NCBI RefSeq assembly: GCF_002351485.1
Contig: NZ_NWMW01000002.1
Location: forward strand, 682,001-746,000
DNA length: 64,000 nucleotides
Direction of reading: 5' to 3'
Source: Sphingomonas spermidinifaciens
GTDB lineage: Bacteria > Pseudomonadota > Alphaproteobacteria > Sphingomonadales > Sphingomonadaceae
The number at the start of each line of letters is the position of its first letter. Positions within the stretch are counted from its first letter, which is position 1. The notes under the pieces were generated by a model. That model was not told the origin of the DNA. It saw only the letters and a program-made list of their open reading frames with translations, and searched no databases. Below, piece after piece: positions 46,872 to 54,511 of this stretch. The position numbers and the translations under genes were made by a program.

Positions 46872-48380
46872 ATGACTGACCGTTGCGAGCCGATCCGCAG
46901 CATCGTCATCGTCGGCGGCGGGACCGCCGGCTGGATGTCCGCCGCCTATCTCGCGCGGCGACTCTCGCACCTGCCCATCGCAATCACCGTCGTCGATAGT
47001 GCGGAGATCGGCACCGTCGGTGTCGGCGAGGCGACGGTGCCGGCAATCCGCGACTTCCTGGCCGCAGTCGAGCTGGGCGAACCCGACGTGCTCGCCGCGA
47101 CCGAGGGGACGATCAAATACGGCATCCGGTTCGAGGGGTGGGGCGGCGAGGGACACGGCTTCTTCCACCCGTTCGGCCTGTACGGCGTGCCGGCGAACGG
47201 CGTCGCCTTCCACCAATATTGGCTGAAACTCAGGGCCGCGGGGCACGACCTGCCGCTCGGCGACTATTGCCTCGCGACGCAGCTGGCCGAGCGGGGGCTG
47301 TTTCTGCCGCCCTCGACCCAGCCGGGCAGCGACCTTGGCGTCTTCAACTTTGCGCTGCATTTCGATGCGACCCGGTTCGCGCATCTGCTGCGGCGGCTGT
47401 CGCTGGCCAACGGGGTCGCGCATATCGACGGGCGGATCGTCGATGTCGAGCGGGACGATGAAGGCGTGCGGTCGGTGCGGCTGGCCGACGGTCGGGCGGT
47501 CGAGAGCGACCTCTGGATCGACTGTTCGGGGTTCCGGAGCCTGCTGCTCGGCGAGGCGATGGGCGTGCCTTATGTCGATTGGCGGCGCTGGCTGCCGTGC
47601 GACCGCGCGATCGCCATCCCGTGCCGCAGCGCCAGGGTCCATCGGCCGTTCACGACCGCGACCGCGCACGCGGCGGGCTGGCGATGGCATATCCCCCTCC
47701 AGCATCGGGTCGGCAACGGCATCGTCTATTCCGGTGCGCATCTGTCGGACGAGGATGCCGAGACGCGGCTGCGATCGACGCTGGAGGGCGAGCCGATCGC
47801 CGAGCCCAATCGCCTCCGCTTCGTGACCGGCCACCGCGCCCGGTTCTGGGCGGGGAACGTCGTTGGCGTGGGGCTGTCGAGCGGGTTCCTCGAACCGCTT
47901 GAATCGACGAGCATCGTGCTCGTCCAGTCGGCGCTCGAGCGGTTTGTCGCGTTGTTCCCCGACCGCGGCGGCGACCCGCGGCTAGCGGCGACGTATAACC
48001 GCCAGTCGGTGCTCGAGTTCGAACGCATCCGCGACTTCATACTGCTCCACTACTGGGCCAACCACCGGACCGGCGAGCCCTTCTGGGACGCGAATCGGGC
48101 GCTGGAGCTGCCCGATTCGCTGGCCGAGCGTATCGATGCGTGGCGGGCGGGTGGCGTTTTCGTGCGGCGCGAATGGGACACGTTCCAGGATCCGAGCTGG
48201 CTGAGCATCTATGCCGGCTTCGAACTGTTACCCGAGCGAGTGAGTCCGCTGGCCGATCAGATGGGAGAGAGTGAATTGCTGACGGCACTGGCGCGGATGC
48301 GCGAGGCGATCGACCGGGCGGCGCGCACCGCCGAACCGCATGCCGACTTCCTCGCCCGCCAGCGGGCAAGCGCGGCATGA
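46872..48380 (+). CDS. FAD-dependent tryptophan-halogenase family protein (copy 3)
   Basis: The 502-residue protein has the FAD motif IVIVGGGTAGWMSAAYLARRL (residues 11-31), VGVGEATVPAIRDF, GTIKYGIRFEGWG with the candidate lysine, HPFGLYG, DLWIDCSGF, GWRWHIPLQHRVGNG (WxWxIP) and SSGFLEPLESTS. Expected halogenase residues are all present. It is more divergent from copies 1 and 2 in the N-terminal half (RSLSHLPIAITVVDSAEIG region). It lies 72 bases after receptor 2 and overlaps the MFS gene by four bases (ATGA), so it belongs to the same transcription unit. Confidence 0.92.
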   Translation: MTDRCEPIRSIVIVGGGTAGWMSAAYLARRLSHLPIAITVVDSAEIGTVGVGEATVPAIRDFLAAVELGEPDVLAATEGTIKYGIRFEGWGGEGHGFFHPFGLYGVPANGVAFHQYWLKLRAAGHDLPLGDYCLATQLAERGLFLPPSTQPGSDLGVFNFALHFDATRFAHLLRRLSLANGVAHIDGRIVDVERDDEGVRSVRLADGRAVESDLWIDCSGFRSLLLGEAMGVPYVDWRRWLPCDRAIAIPCRSARVHRPFTTATAHAAGWRWHIPLQHRVGNGIVYSGAHLSDEDAETRLRSTLEGEPIAEPNRLRFVTGHRARFWAGNVVGVGLSSGFLEPLESTSIVLVQSALERFVALFPDRGGDPRLAATYNRQSVLEFERIRDFILLHYWANHRTGEPFWDANRALELPDSLAERIDAWRAGGVFVRREWDTFQDPSWLSIYAGFELLPERVSPLADQMGESELLTALARMREAIDRAARTAEPHADFLARQRASAA

Positions 48381-49648
48381 GCGCGCAGAGGCGCGCGATC
48401 GGGGCGATGGCGCTGGGGGGCCTGTTGTTCGGCTTCGACACAGCGGTCGTCGCGGGCGTGACCGAGGCGCTGCGCGGCGGCTTCGCCCCCGACCCGGTGT
48501 CGATGGGCATCGCGGTATCGTCGGCCCTTTGGGGCACGCTGGCCGGCGCGTTGCTGAGCGGCGCGCCGGGCGACCGCTATGGCAGCCGCTCGGTGCTGCG
48601 CGGTGTCGGCCTGCTTTATCTCGTCTCGGCGGTGGGGTGCGCGCTAGCGACGGGCCTGTGGATGTTCGCCGCATTTCGCTTCATCGGCGGCGTGGCGATC
48701 GGCGCGTCTTCGGTGCTCGCTCCCGTCTATATCGCCGAGATCAGCCCGCCCGCACGGCGCGGGCGACTGGTGGGGACGTTCCAGCTCAACATCGTCATCG
48801 GCATCCTCGCCGCCTATCTGGTCAACGGCATCATCGGCGCGGCGTTTGCGGGGGACATTGCGTGGCGAATTAAGCTGGCGGTGGCGGCGCTGCCCGCGGC
48901 CCTGTTCCTGATCCTGCTGGCCGGCGTGCCGCAGAGTCCCCGCTGGCTGAACGCGCGCGGCCGGCGCGAGGAGGCGACCGCGGCGGCCGGGCGGCTGGGC
49001 GTCGAGCTGACCGATGCCGCGGCTCCGGAGGGTGGCGGTCGGCTCGACTGGCGGCGGCATCGCAGGCCGATCCTGCTCGCAGTCGCGGTGGGGCTGTTCA
49101 ACCAGCTCTCGGGCATCAATGCGATCCTCTACTACCTCAACGACATCTTCGCGGCCGGCGGCTTCGCAGAATTGTCGGCTGATGCGCAGGCGGTCGCGGT
49201 CGGCGCGGCGAATCTTGTCGCGACGCTCGCGGGGATCGCGATCATCGACCGGGTGGGCCGCCGGCCGCTGCTGATCGGCGGCGGCGTCGGGTGTGCGGCG
49301 GTGCTGCTGGGCGTCGCGCTCACCTATGACGGGGCGCTGGAGGCGGAGTGGCTGCTGCCGCTGCTAGTGCTGTTCATCACCGCCTTTGCGATGTCGCAGG
49401 GGGCGGTGATCTGGGTCTACCTGAGCGAGATCTTCCCCACCGAGGTCCGCGCGCGGGGACAGGCGGTCGGCAGCGCGACGCACTGGATCGCCAATGCGGT
49501 CATCGCCTTCGTCTTTCCGCTGCTGACTGTAGCGGGACCGGCGATCCCCTTTTACGGGTTCGCCGCAGCGATGCTGCTCCAGTCTTTCGTCGTCTGGCGC
49601 GTCTTTCCCGAGACCAAGCAGCGCACGCTCGAAGCGATCACTAGCTGA
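48377..49648 (+). CDS. Sugar-porter family MFS transporter
   Basis: The 423-residue membrane protein carries the sugar-porter signatures: LLFGFDTAVVAGV in helix 1, DRYGSRS in the 2-3 loop, RFIGGVAIGASSVLAPVYIAEISPPARRGRLVG, NQLSGINAILYYLNDIF in helix 7, DRVGRRPLLIGGG, and VYLSEIFPTEVRARGQA, with PETK near the end. It would import a monosaccharide by proton symport. It is somewhat shorter than XylE-type porters (about 480) because extramembrane loops are short. ATG 48377 overlaps the halogenase stop. Confidence 0.92.
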   Translation: MSAQRRAIGAMALGGLLFGFDTAVVAGVTEALRGGFAPDPVSMGIAVSSALWGTLAGALLSGAPGDRYGSRSVLRGVGLLYLVSAVGCALATGLWMFAAFRFIGGVAIGASSVLAPVYIAEISPPARRGRLVGTFQLNIVIGILAAYLVNGIIGAAFAGDIAWRIKLAVAALPAALFLILLAGVPQSPRWLNARGRREEATAAAGRLGVELTDAAAPEGGGRLDWRRHRRPILLAVAVGLFNQLSGINAILYYLNDIFAAGGFAELSADAQAVAVGAANLVATLAGIAIIDRVGRRPLLIGGGVGCAAVLLGVALTYDGALEAEWLLPLLVLFITAFAMSQGAVIWVYLSEIFPTEVRARGQAVGSATHWIANAVIAFVFPLLTVAGPAIPFYGFAAAMLLQSFVVWRVFPETKQRTLEAITS

Positions 49649-50042
49649 CCTTGATCTCGGACAGTTGGGTTGTTCCGACCCTCCATCGAGTCTCTAGCTT
49701 GTCGGTAAAGGCGTTCACTTTGCCAGCTGAACATGTGTCTGCATACTGCACCCGCTTCCTTCCAACGCAGCCAGTCTGCTGTGGTGTGAGACCGTCTGAA
49801 AGCAGATAGGCTGCAATTAAGCCTCAACCGGCGTTCATATCCCCTGCACCCCTTGCTGACCGAATTGCAGCTTATCGCCGTCAGCCGTCCGAGAGCAGAC
49901 GGGCTGCTTTATCATCCAAAAGGACTCTGTCGTCATCGGGGCGAGTTGTAGCTATCGATGCCGACATATGGCTCCGAAATTTACCGGCATCGCGTTACGA
50001 AGCTTGATCGCGGCTCGGGTTCTATCCTTTACTAAGCCGGGC
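49649..50042. other. Gene-free stretch with an imperfect 23-bp direct repeat
   Basis: CCGTCTGAAAGCAGATAGGC (continuing TGC) at 49792-49814 is repeated imperfectly as CCGTCCGAGAGCAGACGGGC (continuing TGC) at 49885-49907, 19 of 23 identical. Each copy contains a small hairpin, GCAG...CTGC. They lie between the end of the sugar locus and the first gene of the mobilisable segment, so they may mark its left side or an old insertion. No gene is visible. Confidence 0.45.
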
Positions 50043-50243
50043 TTATTGGGATGCCTCATAGAATACCGGATTGCGCAACCACTCGTTTATAGCGGACTCA
50101 CGCCAACCTGTGCAGCGCGTGCTGATCTGGATGTTCTTCGGGAAGGTGCCGTTCTCCATCTTGCGGTACATCGTCGAGCGGCTGAGGCCGGTGCGCTCGA
50201 GCACGGTTTTGATGCGAAGGATGCGGTCTGAGGTGTCGGTCAT
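50043..50243 (-). CDS. AlpA-family helix-turn-helix regulator
   Basis: The 66-residue product MTDTSDRILRIKTVLERTGLSRSTMYRKMENGTFPKNIQISTRCTGWRESAINEWL is a textbook AlpA protein: RIKTVLERTGLSRSTMYRKME forms the helix-turn-helix and GWRESAINEWL the wing. Such regulators control mobility genes in integrative elements. It stands at the left end of the mobilisable segment and is transcribed away from ardC. Confidence 0.93.
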   Translation of the reverse strand: MTDTSDRILRIKTVLERTGLSRSTMYRKMENGTFPKNIQISTRCTGWRESAINEWLRNPVFYEASQ

Positions 50244-50979
50244 GGCTTGATCCTGTCTGCGGTGATCTGGGTCACCTCGACGAGGATTGGGAATTAAGCC
50301 GACACTGCAAGGGGTTGAGGTCCGAGTGTCCCCTTAGAGGCACCTGTAGCGCACGAAGACTTGCGCTGGCGTAGCTTCAGGTTTCGTGTCTCCAATCCCA
50401 CGGCGTTTCACGGGTGGCGAGACCACGCTTAACGCAGGTTGGGCGGCGCCGAGTCGCTTGTAGCGTCCCGGCCCGTGCGGTCTCGATCGCCTGACGCTTG
50501 GGCCGGCGGCGCCGGCAAACGGAACGCGGGATTGATGCGCGTGCGCTGGCGGACTTCTGCAAAGCCGCCAGGGTCCGCAGTGCCTTTGGTCTTGCGCGTG
50601 GCACACTCGACCCGGCCGGGGGGCGCGACGGCGGCTGGCGCACAGCTGCGCGCGCACGCCGCCGCGACGGCCGACCGGCTTCGAGAGTGCATGTTCGTGC
50701 AGCTCGGTTCGAGCTGAGCAGCGCTGCGCGCTCCGTTGCTGCGGTCACCGCGCCACGGGCGCGGTGGCGTTGGCCTCCGGCACTCGAATTGGCGGGGGTG
50801 GGCGTCGCTGCCCTTTGAACCCGCCGCGGCGTGCCGCAACCCCGGCTGCGCCGGGGTCCTCCATTGCATTTCGGCCCTTGGGGTGCGGCCCGCCTCTGCC
50901 GGCGGGATCGCCGGTCCGCTCCTGCCGCCCACCCCGCCATTCCGGCGCCGGTTGCGGTGGTTTGGAAGGGGTGGGAGCG
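50244..50979. other. GC-rich stretch of 0.7 kb before ardC, without a supportable gene
   Basis: Open frames here on both strands are Arg/Ala-rich and motif-free, the composition expected of random GC-rich DNA. Strong hairpin potential is visible, for example CCCCGG-CTGCG-CCGGGG near 50841-50857. The stretch may hold the promoter and leader of ardC or a transfer-related site. Confidence 0.5.
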
Positions 50980-51879
50980 ATGAGGACCGGAAACGAGCGT
51001 GCGAGCCTCTATGCCGAGGTGACGGCTCGTGTGATTGCCGAGCTAGAGGAGGGGCGGCTGCCCTGGGTGCAGCCCTGGGATACTGTGGCATGTGGGTGTG
51101 CCATGCCCGCGAATGCGGCCACCGGGCGTCGCTATTCCGGGATCAATGTACTGATCCTGTGGCCGGCGGTGATCGAGGGGAGCTATGCCTCGCAGCGTTG
51201 GCTGACCTACCGCCAAGCACAGGCGGCGGGCGGCAATGTCCGCAAGGGCGAGCGAGGGACTACCATCTGCTATGCGGATCGCTTTACGCCCAAGGACGAG
51301 GCCGAGCGCGCGCGCGGCGAGGATCGCGAGGCGCGGCAGCAGGCATTTTTGAAGCGGTTCACCGTCTTCAATGCCGAGCAGTGCGACGGCTTGCCCGAGC
51401 AGCTGACAGAACGACCGGCGCCTCCGGCCGAGGCGGATATCTTGCCGCGGGTTCAGGCGCTGATCGACGCGAACGGCGCGGATTTCCGGGTTGGCGGGGG
51501 CGAGGCCTATTATTCGCCGGGCGGGGACTATGTCGCGGTGCCGCAGCAGGCCGCGTTCGGCGAGCCGATCAATTGGTATCGCACCGCGCTCCACGAGCTT
51601 GGCCATTGGACGGGGCATTCGAGCCGGCTGGATCGCGACCAGCGCGGCGGCTTCGGCAGCGCCGATTATGCCCGCGAGGAACTGGTCGCCGAGATGGCGA
51701 GCGCCTTCGCCTGCGCATCGCTGGCGATCCGGCCGACGGTTCGGCATGCGGATTACATTGGCGCGTGGCTGGCAGTGCTGCGCGAGGACGAGAAGGCAAT
51801 CTTTCGCGCCGCCAGCGCCGCCAGCAAGGCTGCCGATTTTCTGCTCGCCTTCGCGCGGTCCGGGGAGGCGCTGTCATGA
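50980..51879 (+). CDS. ardC: ArdC-like antirestriction protein (ssDNA-binding domain plus zincin-like metallopeptidase)
   Basis: ArdC-type proteins bind single-stranded DNA and protect incoming plasmid DNA against restriction. The 299-residue product starts at ATG 50980 with GGAAGGGG upstream; the frame extends to 50764 into non-protein-like sequence. The N-terminal domain reads RASLYAEVTARVIAELEEGRLPWVQPWDT, YSGINVLILW, and WLTYRQAQAAGGNVRKGERGT (DUF1738). The C-terminal domain carries ALHELGHWTGHSSRLDRD, an HExxH zinc site, and the downstream EELVAEMASAF. The next gene starts inside its stop codon (ATGA). Confidence 0.93.
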   Translation: MRTGNERASLYAEVTARVIAELEEGRLPWVQPWDTVACGCAMPANAATGRRYSGINVLILWPAVIEGSYASQRWLTYRQAQAAGGNVRKGERGTTICYADRFTPKDEAERARGEDREARQQAFLKRFTVFNAEQCDGLPEQLTERPAPPAEADILPRVQALIDANGADFRVGGGEAYYSPGGDYVAVPQQAAFGEPINWYRTALHELGHWTGHSSRLDRDQRGGFGSADYAREELVAEMASAFACASLAIRPTVRHADYIGAWLAVLREDEKAIFRAASAASKAADFLLAFARSGEALS

Positions 51880-52148
51880 GCGAGCACGGGACCCAAGCCG
51901 AGATCATCGAGCGGCTCGAGGCCGGGCTGCAGCGAATGCCCAGGCTGCAGCGCGAGATCTTCCTCGCCATCCGGCTGGACGACCTTTCCTACGCCGAAAT
52001 CGCCGAGCGCACGGGGCTCAGCGTCAAGCAGGTGGAGCGGCATTTCGCGCGTTGCATGATGGCACTGATCGAAGCGGCGGAGGGGTGTCCGAAGCGACCG
52101 TGGTGGAAGCGCGCGGCGCACTGGATCGCCGGAAGGCGCCGACGATGA
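51876..52148 (+). CDS. Sigma-70 region 4-like small protein
   Basis: The 90-residue product contains LQRMPRLQREIFLAIRLDDLSYAEIAERTGLSVKQVERHFARCMMALIEA, an almost perfect sigma-70 region 4 (helix-turn-helix) as found in ECF sigma factors. Regions 2 and -10 recognition are absent, so it cannot be a full sigma factor. ATG 51876 overlaps the ardC stop codon, so both are translated together. It may be a DNA-binding regulator of element genes. The Trp/Arg-rich C-terminus (PWWKRAAHWIAGRRRR) is unusual. Confidence 0.85.
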   Translation: MSEHGTQAEIIERLEAGLQRMPRLQREIFLAIRLDDLSYAEIAERTGLSVKQVERHFARCMMALIEAAEGCPKRPWWKRAAHWIAGRRRR

Positions 52149-52220
52149 GGGTCGCGAGCCCCGCCCGAGCACACCCCGGCGAGGTTTGCGGTTGATGCAT
52201 CGCGGGTTAGGAGTGCGGCG

Positions 52221-53135
52221 ATGAAGACCGACCTCGATCATCTCCCTGACCGGAAGCAGCGCGAGCTGCGGCATGTCGTGCGCGTATTGTTCGAGGAGTT
52301 CGAGCGCGAGATCGGATTGGCGACGCAGGCGTGGAAGAAGCGCGGGCGCATCCTCAAGGTGATCCTCTACGGCAGCTATGCGCGCGGCGACTGGGTCGAC
52401 GATCCGGTCGGCGGCTACAAATCCGACTATGACATTCTCGTCGTCGTCAACGACGCGAAGCTCACCGACCCGGTCGAATATTGGGGGAAAGCCGACGACC
52501 GGTTGATGCGCGATGCGACCATCAACGAGGCGCTGAGCGCACCGGTCAATTTCATCGTCCACGACCTTGCCGATGTGAACAGCCAGCTGACGAACGGCCG
52601 GCCGTTTTTCGTCGATATCGCGAACCAGGGGATCGCGCTTTATGAGGCCGAGGGCTTTGAGCTGACGGCGCCGCGCATTCTCCCGCCGGACGAGGCGCGG
52701 GCCGAAGCGGAGAAGCATTTCGAACGATGGTTCGCAATCGCCCAGCGATCACTTACGACTTTCAAGCTACAGCGAGCTGAGGGCGATGATCGCTATTGGC
52801 GAGCAAAGGCAGCGTTTGAGCTCCATCAAGCTACCGAGCAGCTTTACCACTGCACGTTACTGGTCCTGACTTTGTACTCGCCAAAATCGCACAAACTCAA
52901 TTTTCTGCGCAGTCATGCCGAGGATGTCGCTCCCGACTTGATTGTGGCGTGGCCGCGTGCCGACAAGCGCAGCCGCCGCTGCTTCGATTTGCTGCGACAG
53001 GCCTATGTGAACGCGCGCTACTCACCGCACTTTGAGATCAGCGACGATGAATTGACTTGGCTGGCTGAGCGTGTCGCCGAGCTTCGGACGCTTGTTAAAG
53101 CGGTGTGCGAAAAGCGGCTCGCGCCGCGCGACTGA
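52221..53135 (+). CDS. Nucleotidyltransferase-HEPN fusion protein
   Basis: The 304-residue protein combines two domains that are usually separate toxin-antitoxin genes. Residues 35-130 form a minimal nucleotidyltransferase: ILYGSYARGDWVDDPVGGYKSDYDILVVV, the GSxxRG...SDxD active site. Residues 170-300 form a HEPN-type helical domain: WRAKAAFELHQATEQLYHCTLLVLTLYSPKSHKLNFL and AYVNARYSPHFEISDDELTWLAERVAELRTL. In MNT-HEPN pairs the transferase AMPylates and silences the HEPN RNase. Here both are in one chain. Start ATG 52221 has GGAG upstream. Found in many accessory regions; the role is not established. Confidence 0.88.
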   Translation: MKTDLDHLPDRKQRELRHVVRVLFEEFEREIGLATQAWKKRGRILKVILYGSYARGDWVDDPVGGYKSDYDILVVVNDAKLTDPVEYWGKADDRLMRDATINEALSAPVNFIVHDLADVNSQLTNGRPFFVDIANQGIALYEAEGFELTAPRILPPDEARAEAEKHFERWFAIAQRSLTTFKLQRAEGDDRYWRAKAAFELHQATEQLYHCTLLVLTLYSPKSHKLNFLRSHAEDVAPDLIVAWPRADKRSRRCFDLLRQAYVNARYSPHFEISDDELTWLAERVAELRTLVKAVCEKRLAPRD

Positions 53136-53157
53136 CGCCGCGCGGCGCTCGCCAGAA

Positions 53158-53679
53158 TTAGGCTTCTTCGGTCTTCTTCCGGCGACGGGTCGCGGGCTTC
53201 GCTTCAGGGGCCGCGGCAGGTTCCTCAGCGGATGCGTTGCGCGCCTGACGGCCCTTCGAGCCAAGGCCGATCAGCTTCGCCATCGAGCGCCGCGCTTCGG
53301 AATAGCTGGGCGCAACCATCGGGTAGTCGGCCTTGAGATTGTAGCGCGCGCGATACTCATCGGGCGTGAGGCCGTGCGTCGAAAGATGTCGGCGGAGCGT
53401 CCGGTAGGGCTTTCCATCGATCATCGAGATGATGTGGTCCGGCGACGCCAGCGACTTCCGGACCGAGACGGCAGGCGTGTACTCGGTCGTCTCAGCACCA
53501 GTGTCCGCAGCTTCGGTCGCAGGGGCGGGGCTGCCAGAGAGTTCGTTCAGCGTCGCATGCATCGTGCGAAGGAATGCCGGCACGTCGTCGGGCGACACAC
53601 GGTTGTTCTGGTTGCCGAGCCAGGCGATCGTGAGTTCGGTGGCAAGCTCGACCGGGTTGAGCGTGGTGTCTTCGGACAT
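53158..53679 (-). CDS. MucR/Ros-family transcriptional regulator with altered zinc finger
   Basis: MucR/Ros proteins are alphaproteobacterial regulators with a prokaryotic zinc finger. The 173-residue product has the N-terminal LATELTIAWLGNQNNRVSPDDVPAFLRTMHATL oligomerisation region and the DNA-binding region SPDHIISMIDGKPYRTLRRHLSTHGLTPDEYRARYNLKADYPMVAPSYSEARRSMAKLIGLG. The first zinc ligand, normally Cys in CLEDGK, is Ser (SMIDGK); Asp and both His remain. The C-terminus is Ala/Lys-rich. It is transcribed toward the HEPN gene (convergent) and may control transfer genes of this element. Confidence 0.92.
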   Translation of the reverse strand: MSEDTTLNPVELATELTIAWLGNQNNRVSPDDVPAFLRTMHATLNELSGSPAPATEAADTGAETTEYTPAVSVRKSLASPDHIISMIDGKPYRTLRRHLSTHGLTPDEYRARYNLKADYPMVAPSYSEARRSMAKLIGLGSKGRQARNASAEEPAAAPEAKPATRRRKKTEEA

Positions 53680-53789
53680 GATCGATTTCCAATCAGGAAG
53701 CAGCGGAGCAGGTTGGCTTTTCGCCTGCTTGAAGAGCAGGTCGGCGCGATATGTCCATAATGGATGTTTAGCGCAATCGTCCGGTGGAT

Positions 53790-53999
53790 CTATTCGGGCT
53801 CATCGTTGAACGCGCGGTGCCCGCGCCGCGACCAAAGCCGCTTTGCGTCATCGCCGTCTTCGCTGCGAAGGACAGCCGCGGCCTGTAGCAATGCACCATA
53901 GATGATCGCGCGATCGTCATCGACCAGATCGACGATCCCCGACTTGGCGACAAGGCCGCCAAGCTCGATCAGCTTTCGCGTTCGCTCGCGGCGTCTCAC
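53790..53999 (-). CDS. traD: Conjugal transfer protein TraD (Ti-type)
   Basis: The 69-residue product MRRRERTRKLIELGGLVAKSGIVDLVDDDRAIIYGALLQAAAVL matches the small TraD of Ti-type transfer systems (RKLIELGGLVxKAGL pattern), an accessory of the relaxosome. Length is typical (about 70). It follows traC with the usual order traC-traD and is divergent from traA. It ends far from any TraG gene, which is absent here. Confidence 0.88.
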   Translation of the reverse strand: MRRRERTRKLIELGGLVAKSGIVDLVDDDRAIIYGALLQAAAVLRSEDGDDAKRLWSRRGHRAFNDEPE

Positions 54000-54015
54000 C
54001 TGCCACCTGCGCTGA

Positions 54016-54339
54016 TCATGACGTGCGCTCTGGAGCAGCAGACGATGGCGCAGCGCCGTCGTTCGCTTCGCTGATTTCCCCGTTGCCAGAAGCGCTTCGG
54101 CCAGCGCGCTTCGCGGCGCGAAAGAAGGCCGCGCCGCGCGCGCGTTGCGCCTCCGCCGCGGCGACGTCCTTTTGCTCGATCGCGATCAGCAGCGCACCCG
54201 CCAGCTGCTCGATCGGCAGCGCGTCGGCGCCCGTCGCCATTACCAGCTGACCCAGCTGTTCGAGACGCCGCACCTTGAGCACCTTTGCCTTGTCATCAAG
54301 GGCCTTCAGCTCGGCATCATAGTCGCGGGGTTTGCGCAT
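54016..54339 (-). CDS. traC: Conjugal transfer protein TraC (Ti-type)
   Basis: From ATG 54339 the product is 107 residues: MRKPRDYDAELKALDDKAKVLKVRRLEQLGQLVMATGADALPIEQLAGALLIAI, the conserved TraC pattern of Ti-type oriT-processing loci. The frame is open back to 54513, but that start would run through the candidate oriT and overlap the traA start. The C-terminal part is Ala-rich, with RARGAAFFRAAKRA. It lies 16 bases upstream of traD on the same strand. TraC is thought to assist relaxosome formation. Confidence 0.86.
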   Translation of the reverse strand: MRKPRDYDAELKALDDKAKVLKVRRLEQLGQLVMATGADALPIEQLAGALLIAIEQKDVAAAEAQRARGAAFFRAAKRAGRSASGNGEISEANDGAAPSSAAPERTS

Positions 54340-54452
54340 CGGATCGTCCGTGAGTTGTGCGTTCGGGACAATCCAGTTATCGGAGCCATCGATCAGCGAC
54401 AACGCGCTGAAATCAATTGAGACGACCGCGTCCCGAGAAAGATGAAATCTTT

Positions 54453-54490
54453 GGAGGGCGCGCTTATACGTCGTGTCGACGTCGCGTCTG
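54453..54490. other. oriT: Candidate origin of transfer (IncQ/Ti-type nic region)
   Basis: GGAGGGCGCGCTTATACGTC lies in the 172-base gap between traC and traA, directly followed by an inverted repeat ACGTCG-TGT-CGACGT (54468-54482). Read on the minus strand it gives TAAGCGCGCCCTCC, close to the nic region of IncQ plasmids (TAAxTGCGCCCT) and of Ti plasmids, whose oriT sits in exactly this traA/traCD gap. Confidence 0.75.
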
Positions 54491-54511
54491 AAGTGTAAGT
54501 GGATTGCCGTC

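Noticed and set aside
50377..50940. 187-codon minus-strand frame before ardC
   Set aside because: Composition is Arg/Ala/Pro-rich with no motif and no ribosome-binding site.
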